Of a DNA stretch of 21,417 bases, positions 13,990-21,417 are shown one piece after another; positions within the stretch are counted from its first letter, which is position 1, and each line of letters opens with the position of its first letter. The DNA lies in contig JAGGSD010000232.1 in NCBI GenBank assembly GCA_021159265.1, positions 1 through 21,417 of the forward strand. The letters run 5' to 3'. This DNA is from Syntrophobacterales bacterium. Lineage in GTDB: Bacteria; Desulfobacterota; Syntrophia; Syntrophales; UBA6807. Both the position numbers and the translations under genes were made by a program. The notes beneath the pieces were generated by a model, which saw only the letters and a program-made list of their open reading frames with translations, did not search any database and was not told the origin of the DNA.

Positions 13990-14591
13990 TCAAAAAGCGG
14001 CGCCGCTGATTCCCGATTCCCGAATGATGGCTTTTCTATACAGAGATATTTTGCAACATTCATAAGTCTTTTTTCCCTGAGAATCTTACTTATTTCATTT
14101 ATCGTGTTGAATCCGCCAATTTTTTCTCTGTATGCAATTATGGCCCCGGCCGTTTTATTGCCTATTCCCGGGATAAGTTCAAGATCTTTAGAGGTTGCCC
14201 TATTGACTTCTATTGGCATTCCAAGAACAAACCTTGTTGTTGCCTTCATTTGCTCCAGCTCGAAGTAAGGATGATTTTCCTTATTTGAACTCAATATAAT
14301 CTTGCTGCCGTTTCGTAGTTTTACTGTAAGATCTTTTTCATCAAACTTTTTTATGTCCTCAACTCCCGCAATTGCAAGAAGATCGTAACCGCTTGAATCT
14401 TCTGGTAGAAAATAAATTCCGCTGTTATTCTTATCTCCTTCCAACTGTACAACCAGAGAACCACAGGCTTCATTTGAATGAGGAGCGAAAGCGTTTTCGG
14501 TATGGTAGCAATGGAAGCTACGTTGAGAAATGTACAAAAATACAGCGATTAAAAGAAGTATAAAAGCTCCCTTAAACTGATTTTCGCTCAT
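13986..14591 (-). CDS. ComEA-like helix-hairpin-helix protein
   Basis: 201 residues. There is a signal-anchor segment at about 8-22, a middle region (about 44-101) resembling the SLBB-like domain of ComEA proteins, and a C-terminal double helix-hairpin-helix at about 127-185. The latter includes NRATSKDLELIPGIGNKTA and AYREKIGGF. ComEA proteins bind incoming DNA at the cell surface during transformation. Many bacteria without known competence carry such genes, so the role here is uncertain. It starts 14 bp after lysC, with a weak AAAGAGA upstream. The last dozen residues (after CIEKP) are encoded by GGGAATC words and a GCGGCGCCGC palindrome and do not look like family sequence. Confidence 0.8.
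   Translation of the reverse strand: MSENQFKGAFILLLIAVFLYISQRSFHCYHTENAFAPHSNEACGSLVVQLEGDKNNSGIYFLPEDSSGYDLLAIAGVEDIKKFDEKDLTVKLRNGSKIILSSNKENHPYFELEQMKATTRFVLGMPIEVNRATSKDLELIPGIGNKTAGAIIAYREKIGGFNTINEISKILREKRLMNVAKYLCIEKPSFGNRESAAPLFD
13988..14011 (-). terminator. Possible weak terminator at the end of the comEA-like gene
   Basis: On the minus strand AATCAGCGGCGCCGCTTTTT is a perfect palindrome (AGCGGCGCCGCT) followed by five T residues and then TGATT, which can pair with AATCA. It overlaps the end of the coding sequence, and the stem with a realistic loop is short. Confidence 0.3.
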
Positions 14592-14605
14592 AAGAATTCT
14601 CTTTG

Positions 14606-15826
14606 TCAGTCTTTATAATCCAAGCCAAAGGCATCATGAAGAACTCTGACGGCAAGTTCTGTATATTTGCTTTCCACTACACAAGATATTTTAATTTCAG
14701 ACGTACTGATCATAAGAATATTTATACCTTCACCTGCCAGGGCGGTAAACATCCTTGATGCAACACCGGCATGGCTTTTCATACCTACTCCGACTATAGA
14801 TACCTTAGAAATATTTTCGTCATAATCTATTCGAGTGGCTCCTATTTCCCGGGCGACCTTTTCAAGAATAGCTTGAACTTCGCTCATGTCCTTTTTGGAA
14901 ACGGTAAAGGTTAAATCGGTATTGCCTTCAATGCTTGCATTTTGTATGATCATATCAACAACTATATTCCGGTCTGAAAGGGGTGTGAATAAACGAGAAG
15001 CAATTCCCGGTTTATCCGGTACCTGACCGATAGTAACCTTTGCCTGATCTTTATCATATGTCACGCCGGAAACGACTTCTCTTTCCATATCTTCATCCTC
15101 CTTGGTTACCAGGGTTCCCTCTTCATTATTATAAGACGATCTGACATATACAGGAACCTCATATATTTTTGCTAATTCGACTGACCGGCTTTGAAGAACC
15201 TTTGCTCCAGCGCTGGAAAACTCCAGCATCTCCTCATAACTTACTTTCTTTAGCTTCCTCGCATTTTCACAAATGTTCGGATCTGCAGTATAAACACCGT
15301 CGACATCAGTATATATTTCGCAAACATCAGCATTGAGAGCGGCGGCAATCGCAACGGCGCTCGTATCCGATCCACCCCTGCCCAGTGTGGTGATATCCTC
15401 CTCCTGATTAACGCCCTGAAAACCTGACACTATAACAATATTATCCCTTCCAAGTTCATAATTAATTCTATCGGTGTCCACGTTGAGAATCCTTGCCTTC
15501 GTATGAGACTTATCGGTTAATATCTTTACCTGATAGCCCAAAAAGGATTTAGCCTTATGGCCCATTTTGTTAAGAATTATTGCAAAAAGGGAGACCGTCA
15601 CCTGCTCGCCAGTAGAGATAAGCATATCGTATTCTCTCTTGGTCGGGTTGTCGGAAGCCCTGTATGCTAAATCTATTAGCCTGTCAGTTTCACCGGCCAT
15701 AGCGGATAGAACAACTACCATACTATTTCCCTCTACCTTGGCCTGTATAACCCTCTTGGCTACATTCTGAATTTTTTCAATATCAGCAACAGAAGTGCCT
15801 CCAAACTTTTGAACTATTAAAGCCAT
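14606..15826 (-). CDS. lysC: Aspartokinase
   Basis: Phosphorylates L-aspartate with ATP, the first step towards lysine, threonine, methionine and diaminopimelate. It has 406 residues, a typical monofunctional enzyme. The kinase domain has KFGGTS (7-12), GRGGSDTSAVAIAAAL and EIYTDVDGVYTADP. Two ACT domains follow (about 265-405), with motifs PDKPGIASRLF and SHAGVASRMF, so feedback inhibition by lysine and/or threonine is expected. There is no fused homoserine dehydrogenase. The ATG abuts the tsaE stop (TAA-ATG), and GAAGGGGG lies about ten bases further upstream. No lysine riboswitch leader is possible at this internal operon position. Confidence 0.96.
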   Translation of the reverse strand: MALIVQKFGGTSVADIEKIQNVAKRVIQAKVEGNSMVVVLSAMAGETDRLIDLAYRASDNPTKREYDMLISTGEQVTVSLFAIILNKMGHKAKSFLGYQVKILTDKSHTKARILNVDTDRINYELGRDNIVIVSGFQGVNQEEDITTLGRGGSDTSAVAIAAALNADVCEIYTDVDGVYTADPNICENARKLKKVSYEEMLEFSSAGAKVLQSRSVELAKIYEVPVYVRSSYNNEEGTLVTKEDEDMEREVVSGVTYDKDQAKVTIGQVPDKPGIASRLFTPLSDRNIVVDMIIQNASIEGNTDLTFTVSKKDMSEVQAILEKVAREIGATRIDYDENISKVSIVGVGMKSHAGVASRMFTALAGEGINILMISTSEIKISCVVESKYTELAVRVLHDAFGLDYKD

Positions 15827-16324
15827 TTACAGGGATACCCCCTTCCGTAACTCTTCAAAAATTTCGGATGTATTGTTTGCCTTTCCGATAATTTTTATCT
15901 CACGGCTGTTATCGTCCAGGTATCGTAAATAAATGAACATACTTTCAGCAGGAAGTATATCAATAATCTTTTCAGCCCATTCGATAACAACAACGCCATC
16001 GCCGTAGAAGTACTCTTCATAACCTATGTCGTTCAAATCCGGAGAGCCTGATAATCTATAAACATCCAAGTGGTACAAGGGGACTCTCCCGTGGTATTCG
16101 TTGATCAAGGTAAAGGTGGGACTTGTTATGAAATAATTTTCGGGCACTCCAAGACCTCTGGCAATCCCCTGCGTGATACATGTCTTACCCGAACCTAACT
16201 CACCCGTAAGTGCAACAACGTTTCCTTTCTGAAGTTTACTCCCAATAATTTTTCCGATATTTAATGTATCACCTGGTTTTTCCGACACCAGAGTCAGAGT
16301 TGATTTTTTTCTCTCATCATGCAT
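15827..16324 (-). CDS. tsaE: tRNA threonylcarbamoyladenosine biosynthesis ATPase TsaE
   Basis: ATPase partner of TsaB and TsaD in making the t6A37 modification of ANN-decoding tRNAs. It has 165 residues from the chosen start. Motifs are the P-loop GELGSGKT (41-48), SPTFTLINEY, HLDVYR (85-90) and EWAEK (115-119). Two starts are possible. The ATG at 16384 would overlap acpS by 35 bp and lacks a ribosome binding site. The ATG at 16324 is 25 bp after the acpS stop, has GAG about ten bases upstream and gives the normal family length, so it is preferred with moderate confidence. tsaB and tsaD are not in the window. Confidence 0.92.
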   Translation of the reverse strand: MHDERKKSTLTLVSEKPGDTLNIGKIIGSKLQKGNVVALTGELGSGKTCITQGIARGLGVPENYFITSPTFTLINEYHGRVPLYHLDVYRLSGSPDLNDIGYEEYFYGDGVVVIEWAEKIIDILPAESMFIYLRYLDDNSREIKIIGKANNTSEIFEELRKGVSL

Positions 16325-16349
16325 CAGCTTTAAGCTCGCAAAAGCGGAT

Positions 16350-16730
16350 CTACAACTTTTCAAGAACAACAATGGCTGTGGCATATTTATCAGTGTGTGA
16401 AATGCTTAAATGAGCATATGTTACAGCACTATTCTTAATCATATCCTTTATGTTGTTGTGAAGCCTTAATTCCGGCTTTCCATCTTCTCCGTTGAAAACT
16501 TCTATATCTTTCAATTTAATGCCGCTCCAGCTTCCGCGGCTAATGCACTTTATGAGCGCCTCCTTTGCTGCAAACCTTGCAGAATAATGGACAGAAGGAT
16601 AAGCCTTGTTTTCACAATATGTAATCTCGCCGGCAGAATATACTCTTTTGATAAATTTTTCTTTCCATTTCTTAAGAATTCCGTCAATTCTTTCTACCTC
16701 AACAATATCTATCCCTACAGCGCAAATCAT
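16350..16730 (-). CDS. acpS: Holo-[acyl-carrier-protein] synthase
   Basis: Transfers 4'-phosphopantetheine from CoA to apo-ACP, activating fatty-acid synthesis. It has 126 residues, the usual size. Magnesium-binding motifs are VGIDIVEVERI with D8 and FAAKEALIK with E57. HLSISHT closes the C-terminal half. An earlier ATG (16751) would overlap folP by 20 bp. The ATG at 16730 follows GGGGGATAGT, in which the ribosome binding site coincides with the last glycine codons and stop of folP, and it gives the standard N-terminus. The one-base gap to folP suggests translational coupling. Confidence 0.94.
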   Translation of the reverse strand: MICAVGIDIVEVERIDGILKKWKEKFIKRVYSAGEITYCENKAYPSVHYSARFAAKEALIKCISRGSWSGIKLKDIEVFNGEDGKPELRLHNNIKDMIKNSAVTYAHLSISHTDKYATAIVVLEKL

Positions 16731-16731
16731 A

Positions 16732-17925
16732 CTATCCCCCGACAATTGCATCGGCCATAATGGATACCTTTTTCATAAATTTTACGTCGTGAACTCTTAG
16801 AATGTGAGCCCCATTCATAATTGCGGCTGTTACAGTTGCCGCAGTACCTTCAATGCGATCAGGGATATCTCCACCTGTGATTTCACCGATAAATCTTTTA
16901 CGAGAGGTACCTAAAAGAATCGGCTTCCCAAGCGTTTTAAACTCTTTCAGATACTTCAGCAATTTTAAGTTATCCTTCGTTGTTTTTCCAAAGCCTATCC
17001 CTGGATCGATTATAATATTTTCTATATCTATCCCTCCGGATTCCGCCTTTTCTATTCTCTCTCTGAGAAACCGTATAATTTCATTCATCAAAGATCTGTA
17101 GGAAATATCTCCCTCCTGCATAGTCTTCGGTATGCCCTTCATATGCATCAGTATTACAGGCGTTCGATAACTGGCAGCGACTCCCGGCATTTTCTCATCA
17201 AATCGCATAGCGCTTATATCATTGATTATTTCCGCTCCTTCATCAATAGCGGCACGGGCAATTTCCGCTTTAGTCGTATCTATGGAAACAGGTACTTTGA
17301 CCTGTCTTTTTAATCCCTTTACTAAGGGTATCACCCTTTCCCGCTCTTCTTCTGTAGATACCGGGGCTGACCCGGGTCTTGAAGATTCGCCGCCCACATC
17401 CAGAAAGTCTGCCCCCTCACCTTCCAGCCTTACTCCATATTCAACCGCCTCTTCGACACAATTGAACATACCTCCGTCTGAAAAGGAATCAGGGGTGTTA
17501 TTGATTATTCCCATTATCATCGTTCTGTTCCCCAGTTCAATTTTCCTCTCCGGTGTTCGCAGTATAAAATTCCTCTTCACTATGTTAGAAAGAAGCTTTT
17601 TAATGTTTCCGGATATTTCTTTCAAACCGAATTGTTGAACGGAAACTTTATCGACAAATTTAGTAACATGTTTGATATTACCTATAATCACTGCGTCCGT
17701 CTTATCAACACTGCAATCGACAGATCCCCTCGCCACGGCGACATCACCACCAACAGAGAGCATCTCTTGTTTCATAATATTCGCTACTTTACACTCGATT
17801 CCCTCAAGTAATATATTAATGTTCTCCATTTTGGGAACCATTGCCTCAATACCGAATGGATCAACATCAATCCTTTTTAAGGTTTCCAATGCTTCAGACG
17901 TGGATGTAATATGCAAATATCTCAT
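16732..17925 (-). CDS. folP: Dihydropteroate synthase with N-terminal extension
   Basis: Condenses dihydropterin pyrophosphate with p-aminobenzoate to form dihydropteroate in folate synthesis. The catalytic TIM barrel starts at about residue 132 and has all the usual motifs: MGIINNTPDSFSDGG, DVGGESSRPG, PVSIDT, DPGIGFGKT, LLGTSRKRFIG and RVHDV. The protein has 397 residues, so about 130 precede the barrel. That extension has no membrane segment or recognised catalytic motif; similar extensions occur in Desulfobacterota and Clostridia, and its role is unknown to me. The ATG overlaps the ftsH stop in ATGA, a coupled junction. Adjacency to ftsH is a widely conserved arrangement. Confidence 0.94.
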   Translation of the reverse strand: MRYLHITSTSEALETLKRIDVDPFGIEAMVPKMENINILLEGIECKVANIMKQEMLSVGGDVAVARGSVDCSVDKTDAVIIGNIKHVTKFVDKVSVQQFGLKEISGNIKKLLSNIVKRNFILRTPERKIELGNRTMIMGIINNTPDSFSDGGMFNCVEEAVEYGVRLEGEGADFLDVGGESSRPGSAPVSTEEERERVIPLVKGLKRQVKVPVSIDTTKAEIARAAIDEGAEIINDISAMRFDEKMPGVAASYRTPVILMHMKGIPKTMQEGDISYRSLMNEIIRFLRERIEKAESGGIDIENIIIDPGIGFGKTTKDNLKLLKYLKEFKTLGKPILLGTSRKRFIGEITGGDIPDRIEGTAATVTAAIMNGAHILRVHDVKFMKKVSIMADAIVGG

Positions 17926-19742
17926 TTTGTGCTTCCATCTGCTTCATCTTTTTTATCATTTCCCATAATCGCGTCAACTTCATCTGCATTCAATACTTCT
18001 TTTATCAGAAGTTCCTGGGCAAGTCTGTGGAGAATATCTATATTATCAGAAAGAAGCCTCTTTGCTTTTTCATAACCTTCCCTTATAATCCTTGATATTT
18101 CTCTGTCAATTCTCTCCGCCGTTTCTTCACTATAATCCTTATGGGTAGCAAACTCCCTTCCCAGAAAGACTTGTTCATCTTTTTTACCATATGCAAGAGG
18201 TCCCATTTCATCACTCATGCCCCACTCGCACACCATCTTTCTCGCAAGCTCTGTAGCACGCTCGATATCATTGCCTGCTCCTGTCGAAAAGTCTTCCATA
18301 ATTAATTCTTCCGCCACTCTGCCACCCAAAAGAATGGCAATATTATTTAGAAGAAACTGTCTGGGGTAGGTGTGTTTTTCATCCACAGGTAATTGTTGTG
18401 TAAGACCGAGAGCGCGTCCTCTCGGAATAATGGTAACCTTGTGTATCGGATCAGAGCCCGGAATTAACTTGGTAACCAGGGCATGACCCGCTTCATGATA
18501 GGCTGTATTTCTTTTTTCCTCATCGGAGATAACCATGCTCTTTCTTTCCGTACCCATCAGAACTTTATCTTTGGCATATTCAAAATCTTCCATAAAAACA
18601 TTCGTTTTGTCCGACGCCGCAGCACGAAGAGCCGCTTCATTAATCAGATTTTCTATATCTGCTCCAGAGAAGCCCGGAGTCCCCCGTGCAAGAATTCCCA
18701 GATCAACATCGGCATCCAGAGGTACTTTTTTGACATGCACCTGAAAGATCTTTTCTCTCCCCTTTATATCGGGCAATGGCACCACTACCTGCCTGTCAAA
18801 TCTTCCGGGTCTCAATAATGCCGGGTCAAGCACATCAGGGCGATTCGTCGCTGACATGAGAATTACTCCTTCATTGGACTCGAATCCGTCCATTTCTACA
18901 AGGAGCTGATTCAATGTCTGTTCTCTCTCGTCATGTCCACCGCCCAGGCCGGCTCCTCTGTGCCTTCCTACAGCGTCCAATTCGTCAATGAATATAATAC
19001 ATGGAGCATGTTTTTTGCCCTGGTTAAATAAGTCTCTCACACGGGATGCGCCAACCCCTACGAACATTTCAACGAAATCTGAGCCACTGATACTTAAAAA
19101 GGGAACCTCTGCTTCACCGGCAATTGCTCTCGCCAGAAGCGTCTTACCCGTTCCCGGTTGACCAACAAGAAGAACACCTTTAGGAATCCTCCCACCTAAT
19201 CTTGTAAACTTCTTAGGCTCTTTCAAAAAATCGACGATTTCTTCAAGCTCCGCTTTCGCCTCATCTATACCTGCCACGTCATCAAAGGTTATCTTCCCCG
19301 ATTTTTCGGTCGTCAACCTGGCCCGGCTCTTTCCAAATGACATGGCCTTGCCGCCACCTGCCTGCATCTGTCTCATGAAAAAAATCCAGACGCCAACAAG
19401 CAGAAGAATCGGCAACCACGATATAAGTATAGTCATATACCATGTAGATCCTTCAGTGGGCTTTGCGGCAACCCTTATACCTTTTTCCCTCAATATAGAA
19501 ACAAGCCCGGAATCTTTTGGGATATAAGTTTTAAAAGATCTTCCATCTAACAACCTGCCTTGAACATGCTCACCCTGTATTGTAACCTCATCAACCTGGC
19601 CTTTGTTGACATAATCTATCAAATCGCTGAAGATAATTTCTTGATATCCTCCCTGGGGCTGCTGATTAAACATGTGAAAGAGAAGAATAATTACCAAAGT
19701 TACTGCTAACCAGAGGGCAATATTTTTATGAACCTGATTCAC
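17922..19742 (-). CDS. ftsH: ATP-dependent zinc metalloprotease FtsH
   Basis: Membrane-anchored AAA+ protease that degrades misassembled and regulatory membrane and cytosolic proteins. It has 606 residues. Transmembrane segments lie at about 8-24 and 103-122, enclosing a periplasmic domain. The AAA module has Walker A GQPGTGKT (194-201), Walker B IIFIDELDA and the second region of homology ATNRPDVLDPALLRPGRFDR. The zinc site is HEAGH (416-420), with the third ligand probably D492 in GAGNDIERAT. Walker A has Q where most FtsH have P. A GTG at 19751 touches the AAGGAG ribosome binding site and cannot use it. The GTG at 19742, eight bases beyond it, gives the classic MNQ..KNIALWL start. Confidence 0.96.
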   Translation of the reverse strand: MNQVHKNIALWLAVTLVIILLFHMFNQQPQGGYQEIIFSDLIDYVNKGQVDEVTIQGEHVQGRLLDGRSFKTYIPKDSGLVSILREKGIRVAAKPTEGSTWYMTILISWLPILLLVGVWIFFMRQMQAGGGKAMSFGKSRARLTTEKSGKITFDDVAGIDEAKAELEEIVDFLKEPKKFTRLGGRIPKGVLLVGQPGTGKTLLARAIAGEAEVPFLSISGSDFVEMFVGVGASRVRDLFNQGKKHAPCIIFIDELDAVGRHRGAGLGGGHDEREQTLNQLLVEMDGFESNEGVILMSATNRPDVLDPALLRPGRFDRQVVVPLPDIKGREKIFQVHVKKVPLDADVDLGILARGTPGFSGADIENLINEAALRAAASDKTNVFMEDFEYAKDKVLMGTERKSMVISDEEKRNTAYHEAGHALVTKLIPGSDPIHKVTIIPRGRALGLTQQLPVDEKHTYPRQFLLNNIAILLGGRVAEELIMEDFSTGAGNDIERATELARKMVCEWGMSDEMGPLAYGKKDEQVFLGREFATHKDYSEETAERIDREISRIIREGYEKAKRLLSDNIDILHRLAQELLIKEVLNADEVDAIMGNDKKDEADGSTK

Positions 19743-19826
19743 GCTACTCACTCCTTATAAAAACAACCGGATAGCCGTTTTTAATTACTTTATTTGAACG
19801 TCCTTTATAATAATCAATATATATTA

Positions 19827-21275
19827 TCAAATAATTTCTGCTTTAAGTATTTTTTCTGTTGCGCCGGTAATTTTAACTCTATTACTTAACTTCATCCCGG
19901 ATATCCACAACACCGATTTCTGATCAACCAGAAGCGGGATCTTTTTCCTCTTTATCATGGGAATTTTTTCATCAATAAAAATGGAGCTTACCCTTTTCCG
20001 CCCTTTTATCCCAAGGGGTTGAATTCTGTCTCCAGGCCTTATATTTCTTATAACAAGGGGAAAAGAAACGGCTTCATAATCCATAAAGACTGCGTCATCT
20101 GATTTGAAATCCAACCGGCCCTTATCATCTACAATATCAAACGCAACACCCATACCAATTTCCTTGATATAAACACGACCGGGAATCTCTACATTATAAT
20201 AATAATCATTCACTTCCCATTTGTCATTTCCATATATACCTTTATTTTTCTCTGCTATCTGTAAGCGTTTACATGTTTCCGCATCAGATTCTTTACCCCC
20301 CAGGATTATCAGATTACTATATTCCCGCCTTACTTTGACACCAAATGGAAGATTCAGGAGTCCGTTCGGTCGTCCATCTTCTATTAAATCGATCACAGAT
20401 TCCACGTGCTTGAAGCCGACCCCTGTTTTTGCTGGGGAACAGTTTTCAAGAAGAGTCTTTATAATTCGCGATCGCAAAGCCGGGTGTAACTTCTTAAATT
20501 CTGGGATCTTCATGTTCACTTTCTTTTCTTTGAAATTGATATTCCACTTGGACAGAATTCGGTCAACAGAATTTTTGATAAATTCATTTTCCACCCTGAT
20601 TATGTTCGAAGTACGACTAATACTTTCTACGAATCGTGGATTATAACGATTTTTTAATTCCGGGATTAATATGTTCCTGATCCTGTTTCTCAAATATGTA
20701 TTATTCGTGTTGGAACTGTCTGTAATATATTTTATCCCTTCACTTTCCAGAAAAAGCAGTATCTCATCTCTGGTTACCTCAATAAGGGGCCTTATGTAAA
20801 TTGCGTCTCTGACAGGCAGTATCCCCTTTAATCCATCCAACCCGCTTCCCCGCAAGAATTTCATGACAATCGTCTCTGCCTGGTCATTAAGATTGTGCCC
20901 GAGGGCAATTTTACCGATACGCAGGTTTTTTGCTACTTGAGTAAAATATTTGTATCTTTCCTTTCGACAGATATTTTCTAAAGACCCCTTCTCCTTTTCT
21001 TTTATTAACGGGATATCGATCTTTGTTGACTCAACAGAAATTTTCATTGATTCACCGAGCTCTTGAACAAACTCCTCCTCACGATCTGATTCTTTTCCTC
21101 TTAACCCGTGGTTCAAGTGGATGATAACCAGAGCAAGACCATATCTTTCGGCAACTCTAGCCATCAGATGTAAAAGGGCTACCGAATCAGGACCACCGGA
21201 AACACCTATTCCGACTCTGTCTCCAAAAGAAAGCATATTATATTTTTCAATAGTCTTTTTTGCTTTTTGCAGCAT
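19827..21275 (-). CDS. tilS: tRNA(Ile)-lysidine synthase
   Basis: Attaches lysine to C34 of the CAU-anticodon tRNA(Ile) with ATP, switching it from Met to Ile decoding. It has 482 residues. Motifs are the PP-loop SGGPDS (26-31), HLNHGLRG, GHNLNDQAET and NRIRNILIPEL. The C-terminal TilS domain has RPGDRIQPLGIKGRKRVSSI. The frame is open to an ATG at 21338, but the ATG at 21275 gives the standard MLQKAKKTIEKYNML start and has CAGGA about ten bases upstream. It sits 84 bp before ftsH, a common pairing. The 142 bp to the window edge contain a TTCAAGG repeat and no clear promoter. Confidence 0.95.
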   Translation of the reverse strand: MLQKAKKTIEKYNMLSFGDRVGIGVSGGPDSVALLHLMARVAERYGLALVIIHLNHGLRGKESDREEEFVQELGESMKISVESTKIDIPLIKEKEKGSLENICRKERYKYFTQVAKNLRIGKIALGHNLNDQAETIVMKFLRGSGLDGLKGILPVRDAIYIRPLIEVTRDEILLFLESEGIKYITDSSNTNNTYLRNRIRNILIPELKNRYNPRFVESISRTSNIIRVENEFIKNSVDRILSKWNINFKEKKVNMKIPEFKKLHPALRSRIIKTLLENCSPAKTGVGFKHVESVIDLIEDGRPNGLLNLPFGVKVRREYSNLIILGGKESDAETCKRLQIAEKNKGIYGNDKWEVNDYYYNVEIPGRVYIKEIGMGVAFDIVDDKGRLDFKSDDAVFMDYEAVSFPLVIRNIRPGDRIQPLGIKGRKRVSSIFIDEKIPMIKRKKIPLLVDQKSVLWISGMKLSNRVKITGATEKILKAEII

Positions 21276-21360
21276 AGTAGCGAATCCTGTTTTCATAACC
21301 GGTGATATTGCAGATCTGGCGGAAAAAGCTAAACCCATAAACTTATTCGTAACCGTTCAC

Positions 21361-21382
21361 GGGTTCAAGGGTTCAAGGTTCC
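21361..21382. repeat. TTCAAGG phrase repeat upstream of tilS
   Basis: GGGTTCAAGGGTTCAAGGTT is two to three tandem copies of the word that is also found at 3713-3774 and 8374-8383. Confidence 0.6.
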
Positions 21383-21417
21383 ATTCTTGTCCCCGGACTG
21401 CATTTGGGATGCGTATT

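Noticed and set aside
14592..15900. Lysine riboswitch controlling lysC
   Set aside because: lysC abuts tsaE with no leader, so there is no room for an aptamer.
1..21417. A novel defence, secretion or biosynthetic system
   Set aside because: Almost every gene belongs to a recognised core family. No cluster of unknown genes is present; the unexplained content is confined to repeats and spacers.

Overview
The window reads as a chromosomal housekeeping segment of a Gram-negative anaerobe-type bacterium, most likely Desulfobacterota (former Deltaproteobacteria). This rests on gene content and order (CarD, then a membrane PIN/TRAM protein, then IspD and IspF; a 'GDANF'-type EF-G paralogue; a dihydropteroate synthase with a long N-terminal extension) and on the dispersed intergenic repeats. 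It is an inference from remembered families; no search was run. Twenty-one protein genes are supported, plus one transposase remnant and several repeat families. No rRNA, tRNA, CRISPR array or complete insertion sequence was seen.

Right block (minus strand, read from 21275 down to 12471): tilS, ftsH, folP, acpS, tsaE, lysC and a ComEA-like gene are tightly packed, with 4-bp overlap, 1-bp gap or abutting junctions between ftsH and lysC. A 227-bp gap holding a transposase fragment follows. Then comes a compact trio: a YfcE/MJ0936-type phosphoesterase, a HIT-family nucleotide hydrolase/phosphorylase and a LapA-like membrane protein. The block closes in a long hairpin with a T-tract, supplied by a dispersed repeat.

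Middle (9201-12220): an EF-G paralogue and mogA run on the plus strand and converge on a Mut7-C RNase-domain gene, with a 32-bp 3' overlap. The EF-G gene diverges from carD across 174 bp that carries a well-spaced sigma-70-like promoter on each strand.

Left block (minus strand, 9026 down to 77): carD, PIN/TRAM gene, ispD, ispF, gltX, pgk, truA, rmlD and a metallo-beta-lactamase-fold hydrolase. Here the intergenic spaces are swollen by repeats: 519 bp between the PIN gene and ispD, 249 bp between ispD and ispF, and 140 bp between gltX and pgk.

The genes serve core metabolism: isoprenoid precursors (IspD/F), folate (FolP), fatty-acid carrier protein activation (AcpS), tRNA modification and charging (TilS, TsaE, TruA, GltX), glycolysis (Pgk), the aspartate family (LysC), membrane proteolysis (FtsH) and rRNA-transcription control (CarD). 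I found no convincing new defence or metabolic system. The most interesting signal is in the non-coding DNA. A ~117-bp hairpin element occurs three times, and in two copies it supplies both the stop codon and a terminator-like hairpin to the upstream gene. Other repeats (an imperfect terminal-inverted-repeat element with nested palindromes, and 'TTCAAGG' and 'GGATTAGG' phrases) also sit directly on gene ends.
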